DNA of 46,552 nt from an uncultured Gammaproteobacteria bacterium (lineage in GTDB: Bacteria; Pseudomonadota; Gammaproteobacteria; Arenicellales; JAANXG01), in NCBI GenBank assembly GCA_947259175.1, contig CAMYKW010000018.1:1-46552 (forward strand). Direction: 5' to 3'. The first letter of the stretch is position 1. Every line of letters begins with the position of its first letter. Shown one piece after another: positions 25,231 through 33,442 of this stretch. A model generated the notes under the pieces. The model was given only the letters and a program-made list of their open reading frames with translations, was not told the origin of the DNA and did not search any database. The position numbers and the translations under genes were made by a program.

Positions 25231-27363
25231 TCATAACAAACCGGCCCCTCGCGCCCACTGATATTTGGCACCCAGCACCGCTACCGGCAGCTCTGTTGTG
25301 TATGGGTAGGCCACAATTCCGCGTTCATACAGATACTCGGAGGCCTGTTCGACCTCTACATCACCGACCAGGGAGGCGACAATGGGTTTGTGAATACCTT
25401 TGCCGCGCGCCTCCTCCACCACCCGCGCCGTCAACTCCGCGAAGACCATCGGCGGCGTGATGATCGTGTGCCAATAGCCGAGAATCAACGCGTGGATGCG
25501 ATCGTCCTCGAGGCCGAGGCGAATCGTGTTTTCGTAAGTGGTCGGCGGTTCGCCGCCGGTGATGTCCACCGGGTTTCCCGAGGCGCCGAACGGCGGAATG
25601 TACTTCTTGAACGCCGTATCCAGATCATCAGGGAACTTCATCAACGACAAATCGTTGTCCACGCACGCGTCGGATAAAAGCACGCCGGACCCTCCGGCGC
25701 CGGTAATGATGACGATATCTTCGCCTTTGGGGGTCGGCAATATCGGCAGTCCGCGTGCGAATTGCAGCAAGTCATTCAGGCTCTTCGCGCGAATGACGCC
25801 GCTTTGGCGCAGCACATCGTCATAAATCTTGTCGTTACCCGCCAGCGCGCCGGTGTGCGACGCGGCGGCCCGCGCGCCCAGTTGCGTGCGGCCGGCCTTG
25901 AGCATCACCACCGGTTTCGTCTTGGACACCCGTTGGGCGACTTCGGCGAAACTTCGGCCGTCCTTGAGATCCTCGGCATGCATCGCCATGACCTGGGTAT
26001 TGTCATCCTGCTCGAAATAAGTCAGCAGATCGTCTTCGTCCAGATCGGACTTGTTGCCGAGCCCGACGATTGCGGAGACACCCATCTTGGTGGAGCGGCT
26101 GAACCCGATGATCGACATGCCGACGCCGCCGCTTTGCGACGACAACGCAACCTTGCCCTTGACGTCATAGGGCGTGCAGAATGTCGCGCACAAATTGGCG
26201 GGAGTGTAATAAAACCCGTAGATATTCGGACCCATAATGCGCACATTGTGCTTGCGAGCCACCGCCAATAATTCATCCTGCAGAGCTTTTTCTCCCACCT
26301 CGGCAAATCCCGATGGAATCATCACCGTCCCGGGAATACCCTTCTGACCCACCTCCTCCATTGCCGACGCGCAGAACTTCGCCGGCACTGCGAATACCGC
26401 CAGGTCGACTTCGCCGGGAATATCCAGAACGCTCTTGTATGCCTTCTTCCCCAGGATCTCATCGGCTTTGGGGTTAATGGGATAAATTTCGCCGCGGTAG
26501 CCTCCATTAATGAGATTCTTCATCACCGAGTTGCCGATCTTGCCCTCCGCGTCCGAGGCGCCAATCACCGCCACCGACCTTGGGTTCATGATCGGATTCA
26601 TTGCGGCGACGATTTCCTCGCGGCTCGGCCGATACAGCTCCTGCGGCGGATCAAAGTTGACCGATATCAGCGCATCCACCGCCGTGGCGCCATCCGTTCG
26701 CGCCATGATGGGATTCAAATCGACTTCCTCGATTTCAGGAAAATCGTTTACCAGATTGGATACATTCACGATGATCGACACCAGCGCGTCGCGGTTCACC
26801 GGCTGCGCACCGCGAACTCCCTGCAAGACTTCCGCCGCCTGGATGCCGTCCAGCATCGACCGCGCGTCCTGCGAGGACGTCGGCGCCAGGCGGAACGTGA
26901 TGTCCTTTAGCACCTCCACGAGAATCCCCCCGAGACCAAACGCAACCAATTTCCCGAAGCTCGGGTCGGTTACCGCGCCGACGATCACTTCCTGGGAATC
27001 GCCGGTCAGCATTTGTTGAATCTGGACTCCGGTCACCGAGGCATCCGGTTTGTAGGCGCGCGTATTGCCGATGATCGTGTCATACCCCGACCGCGCCTCG
27101 TCGGCGTTGGCAATGCCCACTAGCACGCCACCGGCCTCCGTCTTGTGCTGAATGTCGGGCGACACGATTTTCATGACCACCGGAAAACCTATCTGTTGTG
27201 CGATCTGCACCGCCTCGTCCGATGAGCTGGCCATACCTTCCTCCGGAAGCGGTATATCATAAGCGTCACATACTTTTTTACACTCTGGAGCGGTGAGCGA
27301 ACGGCGTCCTTCGCTCTTGACCTGCTCCAATACCACGCTGACATCTTCTCTTCGGTACGTCAC
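25231..27363 (-). CDS. ADP-forming acyl-CoA synthetase, beta-alpha domain order
   Basis: 710 residues from GTG 27363, which has AAAGGAG 7 bp upstream. The N-terminal ~240 residues form an ATP-grasp domain (APECKKVCDAYDIPLPEEG, FPVVMKIVSPDIQHKTEAGGV, VDLNPIMAR). Next comes a CoA-binding Rossmann domain (RSVAVIGASDAEGKIGNSV, about 262-280), then the succinyl-CoA-ligase-type domain with LSSQSGGVG and AASHTGALAG; His503 there is the expected phosphohistidine. The enzyme would convert an acid, ATP and CoA to acyl-CoA, ADP and Pi, or run backwards to make ATP. The order is the reverse of the alpha-beta order in Pat-type enzymes. It lies 85 bp after the CoA transferase. The substrate is unknown; a small acid such as acetate or glycolate is possible. 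Confidence 0.85.
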   Translation of the reverse strand: MTYRREDVSVVLEQVKSEGRRSLTAPECKKVCDAYDIPLPEEGMASSSDEAVQIAQQIGFPVVMKIVSPDIQHKTEAGGVLVGIANADEARSGYDTIIGNTRAYKPDASVTGVQIQQMLTGDSQEVIVGAVTDPSFGKLVAFGLGGILVEVLKDITFRLAPTSSQDARSMLDGIQAAEVLQGVRGAQPVNRDALVSIIVNVSNLVNDFPEIEEVDLNPIMARTDGATAVDALISVNFDPPQELYRPSREEIVAAMNPIMNPRSVAVIGASDAEGKIGNSVMKNLINGGYRGEIYPINPKADEILGKKAYKSVLDIPGEVDLAVFAVPAKFCASAMEEVGQKGIPGTVMIPSGFAEVGEKALQDELLAVARKHNVRIMGPNIYGFYYTPANLCATFCTPYDVKGKVALSSQSGGVGMSIIGFSRSTKMGVSAIVGLGNKSDLDEDDLLTYFEQDDNTQVMAMHAEDLKDGRSFAEVAQRVSKTKPVVMLKAGRTQLGARAAASHTGALAGNDKIYDDVLRQSGVIRAKSLNDLLQFARGLPILPTPKGEDIVIITGAGGSGVLLSDACVDNDLSLMKFPDDLDTAFKKYIPPFGASGNPVDITGGEPPTTYENTIRLGLEDDRIHALILGYWHTIITPPMVFAELTARVVEEARGKGIHKPIVASLVGDVEVEQASEYLYERGIVAYPYTTELPVAVLGAKYQWARGAGLL

Positions 27364-27448
27364 GCCAGGTCTCCTTTGTATTTTAGGCAGCCGATTCGTG
27401 CCCTCATCGAATTCATGCACTTACCGGTTTTTATTGAAAGTCGCCACG

Positions 27449-28726
27449 TCAAGCACGTAGCTCATGGTATTTCTCGATCTTGGGCGGCTGCTTGGCAAAT
27501 GCGCCTGACTCACGCAAATGCTGGATGTGTTCGTTCTCGTACCCGAGAACCTCCTTGAGAATGTCGTCTGTGTGCTCGCCAAGCAACGGGGACCGCTCCA
27601 CCTCCACCGGAGAATCCGAGAGTTTGATCGGACAACCGACGTTCAGGAATTCCCCGCGTTCCGGGTGCGGCACCTGGACAACCATCTCGCGCAGCGCAAC
27701 ATGAGTATCACGCACCAGATCGTCGGTGCTCATAATCGGGCCGCAGGGCACATCAATTTCATTGAGTATCTCCATCAGTTCCCATTTAGTGTGCTTGCTT
27801 GCGAACTCGCCGATAATTCGCCACATTTCCGGCTGATTCTTTCGCCTTACGTTGATGTCGATAAAGCGCGGGTCCTCGGCAAGTTCATCGCCACCCATGC
27901 GCTTGGCGAGCGCCTTCCATACATGTTCCTGCACCACCACATACAGGTAGTCGTTTGGGCCGCCGGGTTTGCACGGCACCGCATTCCCAAGCTGTCCGCC
28001 ACCGGAATCATTGCCGGCACGGGGCGCGAAGTCTTCAAATTTCTGGATTGAGTATTCCGGCAACGGGCCGCGTTCGATACGCTGATGATCGCGGAATTTC
28101 ACGCGGCACAGGTTCATCACGCAATCCATCATCGCGCACTCGACAAATTGCCCCTTGTCGGTGCGCTCGCGCTGAATCAAGGCCGCCAATATCCCCGCCA
28201 TCAGGTGGACCCCGGTGCCGGAGTCGCCTATCTGCGCACCGGTTGCCATCGGCGGCGCGTCGAATGCGCCGGTGGTGCTCATCGACCCGCCCATGGCTTG
28301 CGCGACATTCTCATAGGCCTTGAAATTCGCATACGGGCCCTCGTTGCCGAAACCTTTTATCGACGCCATCACGATCCTGGGATTGATCTCGTGCACACGC
28401 TCCCAGCCGAATCCGAGGCGATCGAGCACACCGGGACCGAAGTTTTCCATGACCACGTCACATGACTTGAGCAGGTCACTGAACACCTCTTTACCCATTG
28501 GATTCTTCAGGTTCACGGTGATTGAGCGCTTATTGCAGTTGAGCATTGTAAAGTACAAGCTGTCCGCATCCGGGACGTCCTGCAATTGCTTACGCGTGAC
28601 GTCTCCGGTCGGGGGTTCGAGCTTGATCACATCCGCTCCAAGAAAAGCCATCAGCTGGCTGCAGGTGGGACCGGCCTGTACATGGGTCATGTCCAGTACC
28701 CGGATTCCAGAAAGTGCTTTTTCCAC
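27449..28726 (-). CDS. Class III CoA transferase, formyl-CoA:oxalate CoA-transferase-like
   Basis: 425 residues of the CaiB/BaiF family. By eye it follows Oxalobacter Frc closely: GIRVLDMTHVQAGPTCSQLM (Gln17), SLYFTMLNCNKRSI, VVMENFGPGVLDRLGF, YENVAQAMGG, then GDSGTGVHLMAGILAAL with the catalytic Asp168 (Frc Asp169), and a GGGQ glycine loop near 245. Family chemistry is CoA transfer through an aspartyl-CoA anhydride, from formyl-CoA to oxalate in Frc. The residue aligned with Frc Trp48 appears to be Gln47, so the acceptor acid may differ. Start GTG 28726 with TAGGAGA upstream; it lies 15 bp after the TPP enzyme gene, so the two form an obvious pair. Confidence 0.85.
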   Translation of the reverse strand: MEKALSGIRVLDMTHVQAGPTCSQLMAFLGADVIKLEPPTGDVTRKQLQDVPDADSLYFTMLNCNKRSITVNLKNPMGKEVFSDLLKSCDVVMENFGPGVLDRLGFGWERVHEINPRIVMASIKGFGNEGPYANFKAYENVAQAMGGSMSTTGAFDAPPMATGAQIGDSGTGVHLMAGILAALIQRERTDKGQFVECAMMDCVMNLCRVKFRDHQRIERGPLPEYSIQKFEDFAPRAGNDSGGGQLGNAVPCKPGGPNDYLYVVVQEHVWKALAKRMGGDELAEDPRFIDINVRRKNQPEMWRIIGEFASKHTKWELMEILNEIDVPCGPIMSTDDLVRDTHVALREMVVQVPHPERGEFLNVGCPIKLSDSPVEVERSPLLGEHTDDILKEVLGYENEHIQHLRESGAFAKQPPKIEKYHELRA

Positions 28727-28741
28727 GACTATCTCCTACAG

Positions 28742-30493
28742 TTATTTGTACATTGTCTGCGCCTTGGTGCCCGGCGCGTATTCGTTGGGATCGACCCAGA
28801 TATTGATCACCGCAGACTTCCCGGTGCTCCGCACTGCTTCACGCGCCCGCTGCAGCGCGTGGGCGATTTCACCCGGTTGCCTGACCTCTTCCCCATAGCC
28901 GCCGAGCATCTCGGCGAATTTCGAGAACGGGACATCGCCCAGCAGGTTACCGACATCTCCGCGCTCGTTTCCGTACTTGGTAATCTGGCCGTAGCGGATC
29001 TGGTTCATGGCGGAGTTGTTACCGATTACCGCGATGTAGGGGGCGCCGAAGCGGTTGGCGGTCTCCATATCGAATGCGGTCATGCCGAACGAACCGTCCC
29101 CGTAGTAACACAATACTTCTTTCTGCGGGTGAACGAGTTTCGACGCCATCGCGAATCCGGTACCCACACCGAGAGACCCCAATGCCCCGGGGTCCATCCA
29201 GTTCCCCGGCGCCCGGGGTTGTACCGCCTGGGCGCTAATCGTAACGACGTCGCCGCCGTCGCCAATATAAATGGTGTCTTCGGTGAGGAATTCATTGAGC
29301 TCCCAGGCCACCCGGTAAGGGTGAATCGGATCTTTATCCGATTGGAACAAAGGCATCAGCTTTTCGGTCTTTTGGGTTTCCACTGCGCGCAGCTCCGCGA
29401 GCCAGGATTCGCGTCTCGCCGCACCGTTATCCGTCGCTGCGGATGCGGCATCGTGCACCGCCTGCAGTACCGCCCCCGGATCACCGACCAGACCCAAAGA
29501 CACGTCACGGTTCTTGCCCACGGTGCGGTAATCGAGATCGATCTGCACCACCGTCGCATCTGCCCGCAGCCGCTTGCCGTATCCCATGCGGAAATCGAAC
29601 GGCGTCCCTACGATAACGATTACGTCGGCCTTGTTGAACGCATCCCTTCGCGTGCGGTGAAAGTGGTGGGGATCGCCCGGCGGCAGGATGCCGCGTCCGG
29701 CGCCATTGAAGTAAGCGGGGATGTTCAAACCACGCACCAGGTCGATTGCCTGCTGGTGACCGCGGCAAGCCCATACCTGACTGCCGAGCAGAATGGCGGG
29801 ACGCTCGGAATTGACCAGCAGATCCGCCAACGCCTCGATATTGTCCGGATCCCCCGTAGACTTGGTCGACGCCCGATAGGCGCCGACCTTGGGTATCGTC
29901 GCGTTACCGACTTCGACTTCACGGTCGAGAATGTCACGTGGGATTTCCAGATATGAAGGGCCCGGGGCGCCGGCGAAACACTCGCGCGCGGCCATGGAGA
30001 TCATATCCGCCACACGCTCGGTGGAGCGCACGCTGGCGGCAAACTTCGTGATCGGCGACAGGATGTCTACGTGGGGCAGGTCTTGCAGGGAACCCATCTT
30101 GTGCTGCGTGAGTGCGCCTTGGCCTCCGATATGCAACACCGGGCTTTCCGAACGGAATGCGGTGGCAACGCCGGTTATGGCGTTGGTGAAACCGGGGCCG
30201 GCGGTAGTGACCACGCAACCGAGCCGCCCGGTCTGGCGCGCGTAACCGTCGGCGGCATGAGCCGCCGTCTGCTCGTGTCGAACATCGATGATGCGGATGT
30301 CCTCATCGACGCAGCCGTCATAGATATCGATGATATGACCGCCGCATAGCGTAAATATGGTGTCGATGCCCTCGTGTTTCAGCGCTTTGGCCACCAGATG
30401 CCCACCGGATATTACGTCGCCGGCGCGATTCTTCCTGGCCAGGGTATCGGTCGCCGTATCGGATACGTTTAAGTCTCTTGCTCGTGTCGACAT
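28742..30493 (-). CDS. TPP-dependent lyase/decarboxylase, 2-hydroxyacyl-CoA lyase (ILVBL)-like
   Basis: 583 residues. The catalytic Glu74 is in DVRHEQTAAHAADGYAR. The TPP-Mg motif is YYGDGSFGMTAF (GDG 465-467) ending in GNN at 491-493. It pairs with the Frc-like gene, as oxc does with frc in oxalate users. However, strings such as FTLCGGHIIDIYDG, VIVIVGTPFDFRMGYGK and QPRAPGNWMDPGALGSLGVG match ILVBL/HACL2-type proteins as I recall them, not Oxalobacter oxalyl-CoA decarboxylase. It could release formyl-CoA from oxalyl-CoA (plus CO2) or from a 2-hydroxyacyl-CoA (plus an aldehyde). Acetolactate synthase is unlikely because no small subunit or ilv genes are near. AGGAGA precedes ATG 30493. Confidence 0.8.
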   Translation of the reverse strand: MSTRARDLNVSDTATDTLARKNRAGDVISGGHLVAKALKHEGIDTIFTLCGGHIIDIYDGCVDEDIRIIDVRHEQTAAHAADGYARQTGRLGCVVTTAGPGFTNAITGVATAFRSESPVLHIGGQGALTQHKMGSLQDLPHVDILSPITKFAASVRSTERVADMISMAARECFAGAPGPSYLEIPRDILDREVEVGNATIPKVGAYRASTKSTGDPDNIEALADLLVNSERPAILLGSQVWACRGHQQAIDLVRGLNIPAYFNGAGRGILPPGDPHHFHRTRRDAFNKADVIVIVGTPFDFRMGYGKRLRADATVVQIDLDYRTVGKNRDVSLGLVGDPGAVLQAVHDAASAATDNGAARRESWLAELRAVETQKTEKLMPLFQSDKDPIHPYRVAWELNEFLTEDTIYIGDGGDVVTISAQAVQPRAPGNWMDPGALGSLGVGTGFAMASKLVHPQKEVLCYYGDGSFGMTAFDMETANRFGAPYIAVIGNNSAMNQIRYGQITKYGNERGDVGNLLGDVPFSKFAEMLGGYGEEVRQPGEIAHALQRAREAVRSTGKSAVINIWVDPNEYAPGTKAQTMYK

Positions 30494-30551
30494 GATGCGT
30501 TCTCCTCAGGTGGTGATTTCAATTCAGCCCCCAGCCTTCAACGTGGCCTGA

Positions 30552-31247
30552 TCAGGAGTCCAGATAATCGGCGTACTGCTTGACGTGCTCGGCCAGATTC
30601 AAGGCGTGCTCACGCACCAGCTGCTCGGCTAAATCGGTATTTCTGTTTTCCAGGGCTTCGATAATCCTCGTGTGATCAATAATTGATTGCGACGCGCGAT
30701 TACGTTCTTTAATGGTTTGCGAACGTATCGAACGCATGTGGATAAACAGACCATCCGCGATCTGTATGAGTAATTCACACTTACTCAGACGCATGATCGC
30801 CTGATGAAATTCAATATTGGTCTGCGAATACTCGTCGATCTTCGCCCCGGGCTCGTTGGCGTCATCGAAGGTGGTGAACAACTTGCGCAAACTGGCCAGT
30901 TCCTCGTCGGTGGCTTGCTTGGTGGCCAGGCGCGCCGCCATGCCTTCAAGCGCGGCCCACACGCAAATCATTTCGAGGATTTCCCGTTTGGTCTTACGCA
31001 CCACAAAAGCACCCCGGCGCGGAATGGACTGCACCAGCCCTTCCTGCTCCAAGCGCGATATGGCCTCGCGCACCGGCGTACGGCTGACGCCAAGCTCCTC
31101 CGCCAATTTGCGTTCGTCAAGCCGGGGCGGCTCGGGTGCGGCATAGATGTCCGTGGAGGTGATCGCCTGTTTCAGGGCGCCATAAACCCTGTCCTTTAGT
31201 ACGTATTGGACGTCCATCGGCCGCAGGGGAATCTTCAGCGTCGACAT
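30552..31247 (-). CDS. GntR-family regulator, FCD subfamily
   Basis: 231 residues. The N-terminal winged helix-turn-helix is clear (LDERKLAEELGVSRTPVREAISRLEQEGLVQSIPRRGAFV, about 43-82). It is followed by an FCD ligand-binding domain with the expected helices and metal-type residues (NIEFHQAIMRLS, IIDHTRIIEALENRN, REHALNLAEHV). FadR/FCD regulators usually respond to small organic acids and repress catabolic genes. It is the first gene of the run gntR - TPP enzyme - CoA transferase - ADP ligase, and a palindrome overlapping its promoter suggests self-regulation. Two similar palindromes before tctC and the formate dehydrogenase genes make it the likely local regulator. An internal ATG at codon 12 is an alternative start. 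Confidence 0.92.
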   Translation of the reverse strand: MSTLKIPLRPMDVQYVLKDRVYGALKQAITSTDIYAAPEPPRLDERKLAEELGVSRTPVREAISRLEQEGLVQSIPRRGAFVVRKTKREILEMICVWAALEGMAARLATKQATDEELASLRKLFTTFDDANEPGAKIDEYSQTNIEFHQAIMRLSKCELLIQIADGLFIHMRSIRSQTIKERNRASQSIIDHTRIIEALENRNTDLAEQLVREHALNLAEHVKQYADYLDS

Positions 31248-31280
31248 TTGGCGTGCATCCTCAGACCTTGGGATGTCAGT

Positions 31281-31297
31281 TGGTATACATTATACCA
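31281..31297 (-). promoter_or_regulatory. GntR operator overlapping the gntR promoter
   Basis: TGGTATA-CAT-TATACCA is a perfect 7+3+7 palindrome. On the - strand it contains a TATAAT -10 box (31289-31294), with TTGGTT (31311-31316) 16 bp upstream as a -35. Bound protein would block RNA polymerase. The -10 lies about 42 bp before the gntR start. FCD regulators often bind TGGTATACCA-like sites. Confidence 0.75.
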
Positions 31298-31379
31298 TTT
31301 GCTTTGGTGCAACCAACCGAATCGATGCCGCGGTTGCTTCATTGTCGACGTTTCCGCACGCCAACGTGCCGATGGATTA

Positions 31380-32891
31380 TCACGCCGCCCCGCGAGCGCC
31401 GACTCGGTCTTTGATCAATTTCAGCAGCGGCAATACGAATAACACCAGCGCCACCACCATGATCGGCGCGGAGATCGGCCGTTCGAAAAACACCATGAGG
31501 CTGCCATTGGATATCAACAAAGCCTGGCGCAACGAGGTCTCGGCCAGCGGACCGAGCACAATGGCCAACACCGCCGGCGCCAGGGGATACTCGAGCTTGC
31601 GCATCAGATAACCGACGACGCCAAATATCAGGATCAACCATACGTCGTGCATGTCCTGGGTCGGCGCGTAGCCGCCCACGATGCACAACACGAAAATGAT
31701 CGGCGCCAGCACGGTGAACGGCAGCCGTAGCACCCAGATAAATGCGGGAATAAACGCCACATTAATCAACAAGGAAAATAGGTTGGCTGCGTACAAGCTG
31801 GCGATCAGTCCCCACACGAATTCCTGGTGCTCGACAAACAGCATCGGTCCGGGCTCCAGCCCCCAGATCACCATACCGCCCAACAAAATGGCGGTGGTGG
31901 GGGAACCCGGAATCCCCAAGGTCAGCATCGGCAGCATGGAACCGGTACTGGCGGCATTATTCGCCGACTCCGGCGCCGCCACACCTTCCGGATTGCCTTT
32001 ACCAAAGGAGTCCGGGTCTTTGGATAATGTCTTCGCCACACCGTAGGCCATCAGTGATCCGGGGGTAGCGCCGGCGGCGGGGAGAATACCCACGAAGTAT
32101 CCGAGAAAAGAACCCACTATCACCGATTTGAACGTCTCTTTGAGCGTGCGCAGATCATCGATGATCCTGCGCACCGTCACCGTGGCTTGGGAAATCTGCA
32201 CATCTCCCTTGCTGCTCTCGATGGTCCACAACATCTCGCCGATGCCGTAAATGCCAATCGCCAAAACCAGGAAATTAATGCCATGCAAGAACCCCGGTAT
32301 GTCTCCAAAGATCAACCTCGGTTGGCCGCTGATGATGTCGAGACCCACGGCGCTGAACACCAAGCCGATAAATATCGAAAACAGGGTCTTCGGGATATCA
32401 TCGCCACCCAAGCCAATGAACGTGGCAAAAGCCAACATCATCAGCGCGAATTCCTCCGCGGCTCCAAACGCCAGCGCCACCGCCGCCAACGGCGGTGCAA
32501 ACAGGGTAAACAGAATCACCGAAATCGTTCCGCCGATGAACGACGCGGTCGCCGCAGTAATCAGCGCTTTATCGGCCAGGCCCTGCATCGCCATCGGTCG
32601 TCCGTCAAAGGTGGTGGCAACGGCGGTGGACGCACCAGGTATACCGAGCATGATGGAGCTGATGGCGCCGCCGTACATCGCCCCGTAATAGATGGCGGCG
32701 AGGAAAATGATCGCGCCGGTGGGCGGCACCAGGAACGTCATCGGCAGCAGGATCGCCACGCCGTTTACCGAGCCAAGACCCGGCATGGCGCCGATGAACA
32801 AGCCCAAGGCGCACCCGAAAATCACCAGTCCCAGATTCATCGGCTGCAACGCAATGGCGAATCCCTGGATGAGGTGATCGAGTACTTCCAT
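31380..32891 (-). CDS. tctA: Tripartite tricarboxylate transporter, large membrane subunit
   Basis: 503 residues of TctA type, with about 12 hydrophobic segments. Family strings include GAMPGLGSVNGVAILLPMTF near the N-terminus, YYGAMYGGAISSIMLGIPG, GYFVGILPAAGATPGSLMAYG and MLTLGIPGSPTTAILLGGM; the repeated LGIPG motifs are characteristic. It forms the Na+- or H+-driven channel of a solute-binding-protein-dependent importer for carboxylates. It is the last gene of tctC-tctB-tctA, 8 bp after tctB. The gap to gntR downstream (31248-31379) holds the operator and promoter for gntR. The substrate is set mainly by TctC and cannot be read here. Confidence 0.93.
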   Translation of the reverse strand: MEVLDHLIQGFAIALQPMNLGLVIFGCALGLFIGAMPGLGSVNGVAILLPMTFLVPPTGAIIFLAAIYYGAMYGGAISSIMLGIPGASTAVATTFDGRPMAMQGLADKALITAATASFIGGTISVILFTLFAPPLAAVALAFGAAEEFALMMLAFATFIGLGGDDIPKTLFSIFIGLVFSAVGLDIISGQPRLIFGDIPGFLHGINFLVLAIGIYGIGEMLWTIESSKGDVQISQATVTVRRIIDDLRTLKETFKSVIVGSFLGYFVGILPAAGATPGSLMAYGVAKTLSKDPDSFGKGNPEGVAAPESANNAASTGSMLPMLTLGIPGSPTTAILLGGMVIWGLEPGPMLFVEHQEFVWGLIASLYAANLFSLLINVAFIPAFIWVLRLPFTVLAPIIFVLCIVGGYAPTQDMHDVWLILIFGVVGYLMRKLEYPLAPAVLAIVLGPLAETSLRQALLISNGSLMVFFERPISAPIMVVALVLFVLPLLKLIKDRVGARGAA

Positions 32892-32899
32892 GGTCAGGG

Positions 32900-33397
32900 C
32901 TATAGAAAGATGTCGTAGAGGGGATAGAAAAGTGGTTCGGTAAATCCCTTGGGGAGGGTGATCTTCAGGGCAATCTCAAAGAAGAAAAACGCTACGATCG
33001 GCGTCGCCACGGCGATCACACCGGTGGTCAGCCACTGATGCCCCCCCATGTAGCGCATATAGAAAACCATGAACAGGGGGATGGAAACATAGACCCCGAC
33101 GATGTGCATCAGCCCGATCATCACCGTCAGCGAACCGGCCACCAGCAAAAACATGCGCAAGGTCTGGTGGTCCATGTATGGATCAGTGGATACCGATACC
33201 GTGCTGGAGCGCCGGAACCAGCGCACCAGGATCCAAACGCAGCACACCAGCATTCCGGCGGACAACCAGAACGGGAACGCCCCACCGCCCGGCCCTTCTT
33301 CAGGGATCCAGCCGATGGGGAGTTCTGCGCTTTTCCACATCAAATAGGCCGAGAACAGCCCCATCACCACCGCCATCACCAATTCGGCTTTGCGCAT
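32900..33397 (-). CDS. tctB: Tripartite tricarboxylate transporter, small membrane subunit
   Basis: 165 residues with four predicted membrane helices (VMAVVMGLFSAYLMW; FPFWLSAGMLVCCVWILV; FLLVAGSLTVMIGLM; VIAVATPIVAFFFFEIAL). This matches TctB-family length and the typical GxGFFP-like turn, here GGGAFPFWL. It partners TctA in the membrane. The ribosome site is weak. It sits 45 bp after tctC and 8 bp before tctA. Confidence 0.88.
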   Translation of the reverse strand: MRKAELVMAVVMGLFSAYLMWKSAELPIGWIPEEGPGGGAFPFWLSAGMLVCCVWILVRWFRRSSTVSVSTDPYMDHQTLRMFLLVAGSLTVMIGLMHIVGVYVSIPLFMVFYMRYMGGHQWLTTGVIAVATPIVAFFFFEIALKITLPKGFTEPLFYPLYDIFL

Positions 33398-33442
33398 GGC
33401 GCCCGATCAATAGGTTGCTCGACGAGCTGTAACCGTTGACGG

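Noticed and set aside
28742-30493. Reading the TPP enzyme as acetolactate synthase
   Set aside because: No small regulatory subunit or ilv genes nearby; it is paired with a CoA transferase, and its sequence is closer to the ILVBL/HACL2 type.
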